Below are positions 46,837 through 58,043 of a stretch of 64,000 nt of DNA, piece by piece. The DNA lies in assembly GCF_947179165.1 (NCBI RefSeq), contig NC_077248.1, positions 53,367,732-53,431,731 on the forward strand, read 5' to 3'. How positions within the stretch are numbered: the first letter of the stretch is position 1; every line of letters starts with the position of its first letter. The notes under the pieces were generated by a model. That model was not told where the DNA came from, did no database searches, and saw nothing but the letters and a program-made list of their open reading frames with translations. The translations under genes were made by a program, and so were the position numbers. This DNA is from Solanum dulcamara. Its lineage: Eukaryota > Streptophyta > Magnoliopsida > Solanales > Solanaceae.

Positions 46837-48498
46837 CCTCCAATTTTATTCCATAAATTAATTGTATAAGGTATTCTTAGGTTAAGTAACGGTGTTTAAC
46901 AACATAAAATATATAGTTGGGGCGGCGAGGATGTTCTTGTTCTTGTTACCAAACCTTTTTTTGAATGGGACTACTGTTAGTAATACTAGTATAACTCCTT
47001 GTATAAAGCTTCTTTTTAAGTGATTCAAGATATTTTGGAAAGATATTTCATAGGTATATAACTTTCATTTAGTCTATAAAACCCATTTTTTCTTTTATCT
47101 GCTCGAAAAAGGGTGATGAAGTATAAGGGAGGTTCTGCCCAGATTTTGTTTCGAAAATCCTACACGGACTGTTGTTGGTATTTTGGGCATATCTTCTTAT
47201 ACAGAATTTTGGTATGGGTGATTCAAAATGTTATGTGACCCTAAAAAAATTTACATAAATTTAATTGAGGCCACAAAGCCTATTTCCCCCATTTACCCCT
47301 TTGAAATTGAGCAATAATACAAGATAGTAGGTTGTCCAAAATTCCAATTTGAATAGTTTGGGCTGATTTTTATTAATTTCATATTTAGTTTTGATATCAT
47401 GAGACTTTTAAACTTAAGTAGATATTTGATTATGTATTTAAGGTGTATATGTGCTTATAAAAGCTAAGAGGAACTGTTTGACGAAGTAGATTTTTGTTGG
47501 TCTATGGCGGAGAGGAATTGAGCTCCTCGAGTTGTGGTAGAACCTGTTGTTATGTGCTAAAACGCCAAGGTTCGTGTATAAACTTGAAATTAGAATATTT
47601 TACTTTCCGAAATTTGACATTCTAGATGGGTTTTTTCATTATTCTTTGTCTTGTATTATGGTATGATTAGTACCTCAAGTATTGCAAAACTTTCGCTAAA
47701 CCGCCCACTTGTACGAATTGCTTGATCATTTTACATTCTTGTTGGGACTTTGTCCTTCTTGTTACAGTGACTTGTCATCGATATTGGCATGCCTATCAAT
47801 TCGGATCTTGCCCATCTTGACTTTGGATTTACATTTCATCTTGACAATGGATTTTTGCCCATTCTCGAGTACGAGTGGAAAGCCACTTTCAACACGATTC
47901 TTGATTCTCTTGATATTAGGTGACGAACCTTCTTGATTTTGGGGCTTCCATCCGTTTTGATATTGATTGTGCTTAGTGAAGGCATGACGTACCTATTGGG
48001 CAAAATTGATTATTTGACAACTCTTTCGAATTGAATTATAAGTTTCTTGATACTTGAGCATTTGAATATTGAGATTGATTTTGAAACTCTTCAAGGTTTG
48101 TATTCGATACTTTGATATACTTGTTTACTTGGTCTTACTTTGATATCACATCTACATATGCATCTAGTTTTTTTGTAAATATTTTGGGAGACTTGTACAT
48201 GATACATGTGGCACTTATGTATGAAATTTTGAAGGCTTGTGAAAATAAAACTATATGTTTGTAACTTGAACAGGGTGACTAGTTGTGTTATTTTGGAGTG
48301 TGCTTTTAACTCAAGTCATGCCTGTACTGCATTTATATGTTGGCTTGTCATTTTGCACAAAGAAAGATAATAGTTTTGTAATAACTACTAGTTCGAGTTT
48401 TATGTATTTTATGGAACCGCAATGGTGTTGACTATTTGTGATTTAAAAAAAACTACCTTTTATTTCGTAAGTGGCATCCTCCCAAAGGGGGTGCTACA

Positions 48499-49620
48499 TA
48501 CCAATTCTACAATCCTTTGCATGGTGACCCGGCTTGCCATACCCATAGCATGTTTCCAATCTCACCAAACATTCTCCTCTATGGTTCCTTCCACGCTTTT
48601 TGCAAAGGGGAATGGCATGACTACTCAAAGCTCTTCCATGAACCTTAGGGTTAGACACTTAATCCTTGTCAAACTTTGGAGTTGTACTGTTAGAAACATT
48701 TTTGTTGGAGTACTTATGGAGAAATCAAGGACGACCACCATTTCTTAACTTACCATGTGAAAACTCTCCACCATCAGTTTGAGCCCTTTTGGACTCCCTT
48801 CTATTCCTCTCCTTCAAATTTTGCTCCTAAATTGGATCGGCATGAGTCATGAGCATTGATATATCCATTTCCTTAAATAGTATGTTTTTTCTACACTCTT
48901 TGACCACCAAGTTGTACACACCCGACATAAAATTGCTCATGAGATCTCTAGGACTAACAAACATAAATGGAGCATACTTTGATAATTGTGTGAACTTGAG
49001 GTCATACTATCTCACACTCGTATTCCCTTGCTTCAAGTTGATGAACTCTTTAATTTTAGCCTCATTTATCTCAGGGGAGAAGAAACGGTCAAGAAATATC
49101 TATTTAAACTCTTCCCAAACAATGGGACCCGCTTATCCAACTCATTCACCTTTTCATTGATCAAACCAAATTTTAGCAACTCCTTTTAATTGATAAGCAG
49201 CCAACTCCACCATATCCACCCGGCAAACCCCCATGATCTCCATGATTTTTTGAATGCTTTCAATAAATTCTTGAGGATCCTCGTCCTCTTTGGACCCATG
49301 AAACTATAATGGACTCATCCTTATGAAATCACGAACCCTTATAGCCGATGTACCCATATTTGGGTTCACAGAAGCAACTACCTCCCTATTGTCTTAGGCT
49401 TCCATGGCTTGAACAAGTACTTAAAAAGCAGCTTAAAACTCCGAATGAGAGACTTACTCATTCAAATGACCATTTGGAGCTTACTGCTCCTCCTCAATAT
49501 TTCTTTTCATGGGGATTCTTCGTGGGAGGCACGGTTCTGTAATCGAAAAGACAAAGCATTAAAAGGAAAAGCCATAGAGTTAAACTATATTGCACAACAT
49601 TAGAGTAATGAAACAAGTGA
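48499..49620 (-). pseudogene. Gag of element F
   Basis: The minus strand reads, near 48570-48510, CYGYGKPGHHAKDCRIG, a CCHC knuckle whose second Cys is Tyr. Farther upstream (49390-49150) are VNPNMGTSAIRVRDFIRM, EDEDPQEFIESIQKIMEIMG and VELAAYQLKGVAKIWFDQ, the capsid domain. The plus-strand open frames at 48422-48748, 48849-49160 and 49348-49603 are shadows of this gag. Stops and shifts are present. Confidence 0.8.
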
Positions 49621-49738
49621 AAACTTTCCTAAAAAAGTCTCATAGCCTTATATTCATAGATGTGGCGCACTTCACACCCATTAATAAGACTCTACTTGAT
49701 GTAGCATGTTAGACTCCCTAGGACACCTTAAACCTTTT

Positions 49739-49750
49739 GCTCTGATACCA
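49739..49750 (-). other. Primer binding site of element F
   Basis: Minus-strand tggtatcagagc is a perfect complement of the 3' end of plant initiator Met-tRNA. It lies four bases from the 5' LTR end (tatcatgacc starting at 49755). Confidence 0.9.
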
Positions 49751-49754
49751 AGTT

Positions 49755-51376
49755 TATCATGACCTAACCTAGGACCTAGGTATATCTTAGCATACATTGC
49801 ATACATAAGGTAAGCAGAGATAGCAACAAGATCAATATATGGAAGGTAAGTCTCAAAAGTTAAATGTCAAAATAGGGGGGTTACAGTCTCATAACCATCT
49901 AAACATGCCTCTACTACTATTAGATGGGGATTAAGACATGTTTCTAGATCACCAAAACATAAAGTATGAAAGTATAAAGAAGTCATAAATGTTACATACT
50001 CGAATCATTAGGACTCACCAATAATAGAAAAATAGTGCTCAAGCTCTACCCACTAATGGGATACACATGATGATCATCGGACCATATATTATGATATAGT
50101 ATAGGCAAAGAGTATGCGTTAGCACGTAAAATGTACTAAGTATGTGAATAATATGTTTAATGGAGACATGATAGCATGATGAACATAAAATATGTGATGC
50201 AAGACCGATAATCATTTAAAAGCATGAGATTTAAAACCATAAGTCAAAACATATGGGTCAATACATTATTTAAATCATCAGAATGGCTTATAAGAAGAAA
50301 ACACAGTTCATTTGTGGGATATAACATTTAACCAACATATAAGACCATGTGAGCTATAAAATGAAATCTAGTGTTTACTCTCATACCAAAACAAATATGC
50401 AACTTGCTGAGGTACAATCCATGAGAACATCTTTTAATATCATGAGTTATATGTTGATCCACTAGCTAGGACATAAAGGAAAACCTATGGGGGCAATGTA
50501 GTTTGGGACTAGAGGTTTCCACTAGGGCTCTCTTGGGTTGCTCGTTGAGCTTTCATATCAAACCCCACCTCATAGTCCTCTCAGTACTTAGTCAATATCC
50601 CAATAAAATTTCTTCAATCGTAGTCTTTAATAACTCTAGAAAAGCCAATAATAGATATCAATCCACATAATAAAACCATCATAAGAATAGCGTATTAACA
50701 TGGTGATTCATAAGGACATAGATTAGGGATTAATTGGGTAAAAAAACATAGAAATAACCTTGATTAATGACTGTCGAAACCCTTTTGGCAAGATTGGCCA
50801 TACTCGCCGACACAATCGATGAGTCGCCAATCTCTCCCTCTTCTTGCTTATCTTCCTCGTGTTCTGAGAGGGAATTTCTTAGAAATTTTTGGTGAGATTG
50901 ACCTATATCGCTGACGTGATTGGCGATTCACTGAACACATTATTCCCTCACCCAGTCTTCCTCTTTTTTTGCCAACTTTTCGGAATTTCTTAGCGAGGAA
51001 ATGTAGATCGCCTAACCTACTAAGTGAGTCACCAAATTGATTCCCTCTCACCAATCTTCCTTCTTTCTAAGTAAACTTTTTCAATAATCTTTGGTGAAGA
51101 GCCTTATCTCGCCAACCCTATTTGGTGAGTCACCGATCCTCTCTCTACTTACTAAATCTTTCTTGTTTCTTGAGTCAAATCCTAGAGCCATTAATTAAGA
51201 TCTTGGTACTTTTGGTGACATGTCGAACTACTTTAGTGAGTCGCTAAGTCCTTTTTATGAGCTTTAGCATCAAAGTTTTATCTTCCTTATACAATTTCAA
51301 CATTCCATCTTTACAACTTTCAAGTTTTCATAGCCATGCCCTCATATATGGGTGGTTACTTAGAGACTCCATAACA
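49755..51376 (-). repeat. 5' LTR of element F
   Basis: 1622 bp; minus-strand ends are tgttatggagtctc at 51376 and ggtcatgata at 49755. The conserved block lies at about 50085-50145 in reverse complement. The segment near the LTR start (50760-51260) repeats a different short motif, of the type ggcgagt/actcgccaa/gtgagtcacc, also seen in LTR K. Confidence 0.75.
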
Positions 51377-52240
51377 AAATTCAATACAGGATGGTCAGGA
51401 AGCCTCATGCTCGTCAGCCAGCAGACTGTCTCTTAACCGTAGTTGCTTTAATTTTAAAGAACCAGGCCATACTAGGAGAGACTGCCCTCACTCTCACATG
51501 ACTGATCCAGCATAGTAGAAGACTAAGGTAGAGGTATCAGTATAAGAAGGTAATAATGGTAAAGGACATCCAAAGGGTGCATGAGGTATAAATCAAAGAG
51601 GTTGTGTAATCGAGAAAATAGCAATGCAGGTAGAAGAGAGGAGCAGCCAGGCTTAGAGGTTACCTGTAAGATGATAGAGCTTAGTTTTATGCCTTTCTAG
51701 GCAGGACAGAGGCTGAGGCATCTTATGTGGTGATCACAGGTACTATTATTGTTTGTGATTGGATGGCTACAATCTTGTTTGATCCAAGTTCTACTCAATC
51801 TTATGTGTCAGTTCAATTTTCTATGGTTTTTGAACTGATCTATGATAAACTTAATGGCCCTATCCATGTTTGTACCTATGTTGGAGAGGTTTTCATAGTC
51901 ACCTATGTTTTTTTGTGCTTTTCAATCTTATTTATGGGATTTCAGACTTGGGTAGATCTTGTTATTTTAATATGGTTGATTTTGATGTGATCGTAGGTAT
52001 GAATTAGTTTCCCTATTATGATGTGCTTAGTTGTAATGCTAATACTATAACTTTAGAGATCTTGATAAGGGAAAGGTTAGAGTGGGACGGGTTTATAGGC
52101 CTAAGCCAGCCAAGATCATATCATTCATTTGAGCTAGGAAGCTGGTGGGGCAAGACTGTTTGGCATATTTGGCTAATCTTTGAGATGTTAATGTAGACAC
52201 CCCCTCCATTGAGTCTATTCCTGTAGTTTCAAAGGTGTTT
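51377..52240 (+). pseudogene. Gag end and protease of element H
   Basis: Near 51440-51500 a frame reads CFNFKEPGHTRRDCP, a CCHC knuckle with the second Cys replaced by Phe. The open piece 51727-51990 reads MVITGTIIVCDWMATILFDP then SSTQSYVSVQFSMVFELIYD. This is the protease start of the lineage (ITGTI-VC-VLFDPGSTHSYVS), with FDPSST at the active site. Past 51990 homology continues in shifted frames (DFDVIVGM near 51975-52000), then the linker with PVVSKVFPTSFPGVPPNR near 52225-52275. Confidence 0.78.
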
Positions 52241-53150
52241 CCTACTAGTTTTCCTGGTGTGCCTCCGAATAGGGTTATAGACTTCTATGTTGATTTGAAG
52301 CTGGGCACTCACCCAAATTCTATTCCTCTTTATCGCATGGCTTCAACTGAGTTAAGGGAACATAAAATTTAGATCCAAGAGCTCCTTGGTAAGGGTTTTA
52401 TTCATCCTAGTGCTTCTTTTTGGAAAGCTCTGAGTTTGTTTCTCGAAACAAATAATGGTAGCATGAGAATATGTATAAACTATTAACAATTGAATAGGGT
52501 CACCATCCAAAATAAGTATCCCTTGCCTAGTATAGATGATCTATTTGACTAGTTCTAGGGAGCTTCAGTATTCTCTAAAATTGATCTTAGGTCAAGCTAT
52601 CATCAACAGAAGTTTAGGCTTGAGGATATACCTAAAACGACATTCATAACTTGGTGTGGGCATTATGAGTTCTTAGTAATGTCATTTGGATTGACTAATG
52701 CATCTGCAACCTTTATGAGTTTGATGAATGGACTGTTCAAACTATTTCTGGACTTATAATTATTTTTATTGATGACATCCTATTCTATTCGAAGAGTAAG
52801 GATGAGCATGCAGATCATCTACGTGTTATTCGGGCTATCTTGGGCAAATAGAAATTTTATGATAAATTCTCTAAGTTTGAATTTTGGTTATCTTCAATTT
52901 CTTTTCTAAAGTATATGGTTTTGAAAGAAGGGGTGATGGTACATCCCCAAAAGATTGAAGAAGTTAAGAACTGGGTATGTCCTAGTGCTATAACTGAGGT
53001 TAGGAGTTTTGTGGGGCTTGCCAGCTATTATCGACTATTTGTAAAGAATTTTTTTGCTATTGTTACACACTTCAAAATGCTAACTAAGAATGAGGTATCT
53101 TTTGAGTGGTCAGAAAAATGTGGATAGAGATTTCAAAAGCTCAAGACCCT
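52241..53150 (+). pseudogene. Reverse transcriptase of element H
   Basis: Readable motifs in order: PPNRVIDFYVDLKLGTHPNS (about 52265-52325), [30 protein letters not shown] with the first catalytic Asp (about 52577-52620), [17 protein letters not shown] (about 52666-52715), and [20 protein letters not shown] with the Asp pair (about 52755-52815). The C-terminal piece 52915-53127 reads VHPQKIEEVKNWVCPSAITE and RSFVGLASYYRLFVKNFF. Internal stops occur (for example after HKI near 52370 and at CINY). Confidence 0.85.
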
Positions 53151-54239
53151 TTTGACTATAGCACATATTCTGACGTTGCTGGTTAAAGGTAAGGACTTTA
53201 CTATATACTGTGATACTTCACATTCTGTCTTGGGTGTTATGTTGATATAGTAAAAGAATGTAATATCTTATTCCTCATAATAGTTAGAGGTTCATGAGAG
53301 GAATTACCTAATGCATGACTTGGAGTTTGCAGTTGTAGTGTTTGGTCTTAAGATCTGGTGACATTATCTCAATAGTGTTAAGTGCGAGATGTTTACTAAT
53401 CATTGTAGTCTATAACATATGTTCACTTTAAAATATTTAAATCTGAGGAAGCAAAGGTGGATGGATTTACTCATGGATTATGACATCACCATTCAGTACC
53501 ATCAGGATAAGGCTTATGTGGTGGCAGACACATTAAGCCAAAAAATAGTTAGCATGTGTAACCTAGCTTGTTTGGGTGTATCTAAGCAACCCTTGGCTAG
53601 ACTGATTCAGGTTTTGTATACTAAGTTCATTCAATTGGGCATCTCAGAGAAAGGTGGGGTGTTAAGCAGCATTGAGGTTAGACCCACTTTTATTGAGGAG
53701 ATTAAAGCAAAGTAGTTTGAAGATGACAGTTCGAGCAAGCTGAGAAAGAGGATGATGGCTGGCAAGGCTCAAGATGATGCTCCAAATGCTGATAGCATGC
53801 TTAGTTTAAAAGGAAGGATTTGTGTTCCTTGGGTCGATAAGTTGATTTAAAAGTTGTTGACAGAGTCTTATGGCTTACGGTATTCTATTCGTCCAAGTGT
53901 GACAAAGATGTATTGGGACTTAAAGCGGCTATATTGGTGGCCTGGAATAAAAAAAGACATAGTTGTGTTTATGTCTAAGTGTAAAAACTATCAACAAGTA
54001 AAGTATGGACATCAAAGGCCTGCAGGTTTACTTCAGAGAATACCCATTCCTAAATGGAAATGGGAGAGGATAGATATGGATTTTGTGGTGGGTCTTCCTA
54101 AGACCTTGGGAAAGTATGACTTGATTTGGGTGGTTGTTGATATATTGACTAAATCAGCCCACTATATTCCAATCAAAGTGGATTATATTTCTCAAAAATT
54201 GGCAAACATTTATGTTAAGGAGATAGTAAGGTTTCACGG
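53151..54239 (+). pseudogene. RNase H and N-terminal integrase of element H
   Basis: RNase H remnants: KDFTIYCDTSHSVLGVML (about 53195-53245) and HDLEFAVVVFGLKIW near 53310-53360. The open piece 53419-53715 continues RWMDLLMDYDITIQYHQDKA with VVADTLSQK. The integrase piece 53854-54270 has YSIRPSVTKMYWDLKRLYWW, CKNYQQVKYGHQRPAGLLQR and WERIDMDFVVGLPKTLGKYD, and then breaks at FHGV where solo LTR I enters. The first catalytic Asp of integrase (DMDFV) is present. Confidence 0.87.
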
Positions 54240-56161
54240 TGTAAGACCCCAAAAATTTAGAATTTTCTAAACCAAGAATCAAAGGAGGAAATCTCAGAAA
54301 GTTGCGGCAGCTGGTACTAGGAGCTGACCATGGAAGCCATCACGAGTTATGGTAAGCACCATGGACCATGGTGAGCAACTGTGGCAAATATTTAGAGAGG
54401 CAGACTTGCAGGGAAGGAATCACAATGGAGGACCACAGACCTTGGTTAACACCATGGGCCATGAAGCCTTCCGTGGTGACCCCTCCCCTTAGCCCCAAGA
54501 AAACATCCCAAGAAAAGGGCCACGGATGACCACCATGGATCGTTGGGCCCTCCACAGACAGTGTTGTATTTCTGCGGTGGTCACTTTGCAGATCTCCTAC
54601 AAAACCTGTATGACGGACACATTCCACGGGCTATGATGTCCTTCATAAACCGTGTAGGTGCTCCGTGAAGAAAGCTCAGAGACCTACCTGCAAACTTCCA
54701 AAAATAATCTCCCAAGTGCTTTGCCGTGGGACCCCACCATGGGCCGTGGTGAGCACTACGAGCCATGGTAAGCACCACGGACCGTGAAGGTCCACCCGTG
54801 AAGTAAGTTCCAGCCAAATTTTTACAGGGACATATTTGTCTTTTCCTACATTTAATTCTAAATAAAGTTATTTTGAGGGCAGAATTCACCCATCTAAAGA
54901 CCCTAATAACTTTAAAGTGTAAATGGTGAGTTGTTGAGATATTTTAAATTGATGCATTTCTATCACTCTCATGCATGCAAGTATTGTTTTAAATGTATTC
55001 GAAAGATATATAAAATAAACCCACCTAGTTTTCTTATGTTAAAATGAAGTTGCATTGAAAGCTTGACTCTAAATAAAATTTATGAAGCAAATGATTATGT
55101 TTAAGGGAGTCTTTTGAAATGACTGAATGATGATGAAAGGACTTCTTAGCCAAAGACAGAATTCGATGTGAAAGGACAATTCTCACATAATTGAATCAAA
55201 TGAAATGCTTTAATGAGCTATTCTACCGAATGATGATTTGATGTCTAAAATTATATAAATGCTTATGCTATTATGATATCTAAATGTTATTCCATGGGAT
55301 TTACCTAGCACCGAATGTAGCATGTAGATGGGGACTCGACCTAACGGGTCCTTAAGTAAAGTCTCATATTGCATTAATTATGCGCCAACATAGGTGCCCT
55401 TGTAGGCTATTTAGGCTATTAGATCCACGATTAGCCATTAAAGTTAAAGTTAAAAAAATGATTAAAGTTGACAAAGTTCTACCTGTCAAGTAGTCTCCCC
55501 GTGCCAACGTAGGGGGTTATGTTGGATTCCATGTAATAGCTCGCATGGTCTTAAATGTCGGTTATGGTCATCTTCCCATAAAATAAATGTTTTAAGGCTT
55601 CATATGATGATTTCTCATGCATGCATTCACTTATGCATAAATGTATTAATGCTCTTCATTGTATAGCATGCTCACATACTTAGTACATTCAAAGAACTAA
55701 CGCATACTTTTGCCTACATGATATCACCATATAGGGACCGGCGTTGCTCCACACTCTCCTTCCTGTGGCTATGTCCGGTCGTTGAAGGCTACTACTATTT
55801 TATTTAGTTCCTATATTTTAGGAACAATACTCCTATCTTTCTAGCTTGTGTTATGTCTAGACTATTGAGTTACTTTTGGTACTTTTTGACTTATATCGTG
55901 AGAGTGAGCTAGGGACATGTCTTAGCCCACGCCAAGTCTTTAAAGTAGAAGGTATGGTTGGACAAAATCTATGATGTTCAAATGACTTGACTCTTATTCT
56001 ATGTGGAATCCCTTAGTCCCGTTATCCCTTACATTTTGGCTTGTTTTGATTATCATTACCGATGAAAAGCTTAATGAATGATAAATGGAAGGATGAGGTA
56101 CCTCTGGATGCTTCATTCACCGTGTCACATCTAGGCCTTAAGCTTGGTTCATGACACACGG
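54235..56161 (+). mobile_element. Solo LTR I (54240-56156) with 5-bp target duplication in element H integrase
   Basis: The 5 bases cacgg occur at 54235-54239 and 56157-56161, flanking one 1917-bp LTR (tgtaagacccc ... gttcatgaca). Deleting LTR and one copy restores the integrase order FHGVP. The first 550 bp hold many copies of a catggtccatgg/accatgg-type motif (54300-54800). Later landmarks: TTAGCACCGAATG near 55305, the conserved block near 55675-55735, and no clear TATA (ccttaagtaaag near 55349). The minus open frames at 54340-54889 lie in the motif array and are not genes. Confidence 0.93.
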
Positions 56162-56709
56162 GGTGCCTTTTCCTATCATCTCATATCATGGTACTTAGTT
56201 TACTTCAAAGTTTTGCAGTAAATTGCATAAGGAGTTGTGTACTCATCTCACTTCAGTATAACCTTTTATTCATAGACTGATGGTAAGTCAGAAAGGACAA
56301 TTCAGGTATTGGAAGACATGTTGAGGGCGTGCATGATTAACTTTGGGGGCCATTGGGATCAGTTCCTACCCTTGTGTGAGTTCTTTTATAATAACAGCTA
56401 TCACTCCAGCATTAACAAGGAGCCATTTAAAGCACTTCATGGGAGGGGTTGTAGACCGCCCATTGGGTGGGTTGAGATTGGAAATGTGAAACCTTTGGGA
56501 GTTGATCTGGTAAATGATGCTAAGGATAAGTTAAGGAGTATCCAAACTAAACTTTCAGAAGCCTATGGTCAATAGAAAGAATATGCAGATCCTAAGGTAA
56601 GAGATATGACACTGCAAGTTGATGATTCAGGTACTACACAACTCTTACCTTAGCCTTATTTTTCCTGTTTGATCACTCGGAAATGAGATATAGATAAATT
56701 TATATCTAA
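56162..56709 (+). pseudogene. C-terminal integrase remnant of element H
   Basis: After the solo LTR, integrase resumes: YHGT, FTSKF and a run to KSERTIQVLEDMLRACM-like sequence near 56290-56335. The open piece 56309-56575 reads NFGGHWDQFLPLCEFFYNNS and GCRPPIGWVEIGNVKPLGVD, typical of this lineage. The match ends near 56640 at VRDMTLQVDDSG. The chromodomain end and a polypurine tract are absent, and the next 60 bases are unassigned before LTR J. Confidence 0.82.
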
Positions 56710-57729
56710 TGTAATAACCCATTTTTGTCATTATGGATAAGAAAATGGGGAATAAATTTGGGCCAGGAACGTTTGATTAGCAACTTAGAAATTTTGAGAC
56801 TAGACCAAACTTGGATGGAGTTTGAGTCAGGTGAGGTCTAGGGAAATCAGGTAATGAATATGGGTAGATTTTAGGTTTTTGATTCTTTTATTTAATAGAT
56901 AAGGAATTAAGTAATCTATAGGCAATTACAGAAGTGAATTCAGGCGAGTAGAACTCTCTGAATCTAATTTGTCATGAAAGGGTTATCTTAGAACGTTAAA
57001 GTTTGAGGTTGTGCTATGTGATAGGGGATTGGGGTATGAATTCCGAGTTTTTGTCCTTATTCAAGCCATTAAGGGTTGGATCCCACCATGGCAGGGTTGC
57101 TATATCAGGACATTCACGGGTTTAGTGCCAGAAAAGTCCCAAAAATGTTATTATTTCTATAATTTCATTTTTTGAAGAGCAAGGGGTGACCTAGGACTAT
57201 TATTTTCACTTTTCCACAAAATCCTTCTAAGTAAAGGTAAGTTAATTATTCCTCCAACTTGTAATTTGGTTCTTCGAACTTAAAATCTATGGGAATTCTC
57301 TTAGGGGGAGGTTTTGACCTAAAATTAATGGTGGGAAAGCCCTAATTAGGGGATATGACCATGAAATTGGCCAAGGGTTAGGATTTTGATATAGTCTAGG
57401 TAAATTAGGTCATTAATTATTGATTAGTTTTATTCTTTGTTTGTTTTAGACCAAGAACGACCAAAAAGGAAAAGCTCTAGTACTTTAGAGTTTCCAAGCT
57501 TGTTTCTAGGTAGGTGATTATTTTGTTTTTCCCGTTTTTGTTATATGTGCATGTTAACTACTTTACTAGTATTGCATGTATGATATATGATTAGGGGAAA
57601 GGAAAGAACATGAATTAAAAAGACATTTTTTGACCAAATTGCATGCAAACAATGTATTATTTGGTTGTACAAGTGAGTGTACCTTTTTATTGTGGTTGTG
57701 AATACGATGTGTGAATCATTTTGTATTGG

Positions 57730-57853
57730 GTACCACGTTGGTACATTTGGATCATGTACCATGCCGGTACAATTGGTTCACGTACCAACTGGTACCTTTG
57801 GAATGGATATCATGCCTATACACTGACTATTGTAATGGGCACCACGCTGGTAC
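57730..57853. repeat. Array of gtaccannntggtac palindromes in LTR J
   Basis: Units start at 57730 (gtaccacgttggtac), 57756 (gtaccatgccggtac), 57782 (gtaccaactggtac), 57807 (diverged, atatcatgcctatac) and 57839 (gcaccacgctggtac). The first four are spaced 25-26 bp apart and the last 32. Confidence 0.88.
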
Positions 57854-58043
57854 ACTAATAGTTTGGGTATGGGTTCCATAAGATGACCATCGCTTAATTG
57901 TTACATTGTGATTGAGTATGTTTACCTGTATAAAAATTCAAGAGTTGACAAAACTATGATTAAATTGTATAAAGTTGCTTTACTATGTTTTAGTTGCTTT
58001 TTCATATTTCATTTACTGGATATTCGGGTGATCCTATTAATAC

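Larger units (their letters stand above)
46301..48498 (+). mobile_element. Solo LTR G (unrelated family), inside element F gag
   Basis: A 2198-bp plus-strand LTR starting tgtgacgtttggaaat and ending aaagggggtgctaca. The ends resemble a tgtaacgcccggaaat...gggcgctaca LTR family that I recall from Solanaceae. It splits the F gag between the zinc knuckle (about 48570-48510) and the gag-protease linker (46210). No internal domain is present and no target duplication is visible (tgagt left, tacca right). Within it are a palindrome array, a G-box, a TATA box and a candidate splice donor (separate entries). The frame at 47709-47936 matches nothing I know. Confidence 0.7.
43255..51376 (-). mobile_element. 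Element F: minus-strand Ty3/gypsy retrotransposon, integrase truncated
   Basis: Order on the minus strand: 5' LTR (51376-49755), intact-looking primer site (49750-49739), gag (split by solo LTR G), protease, RT, RNase H and integrase. The integrase stops shortly after the TDGQ-like region at about 43270, directly before the LTR at 43254-40849, so the integrase C-terminus and chromodomain are missing. The two LTRs are similar only in patches, which fits either great age or two different elements. Confidence 0.78.
51377..56660 (+). mobile_element. Element H: plus-strand Ty3/gypsy internal region, split by solo LTR I
   Basis: Gag end, protease, RT, RNase H and integrase follow in gypsy order on the plus strand. 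The 5' part (LTR and most of gag) is cut off by element F. The integrase is split by solo LTR I (54240-56156) and ends near 56640, before LTR J. The element is heavily mutated but easy to follow. Confidence 0.83.

Noticed and set aside
47709..47936. 75-codon plus-strand frame in LTR G
   Set aside because: Short, no domain, inside a solo LTR; could be a random open frame.
54340..54889. Two overlapping minus-strand frames in solo LTR I
   Set aside because: They lie inside the catgg-type motif array of an LTR defined by its ends and target duplication; no protein family fits.
51377..56660. Possible integrated plant pararetrovirus
   Set aside because: The domain order includes integrase after RNase H and no movement-protein or coat signatures are seen; it is a Ty3/gypsy retrotransposon.
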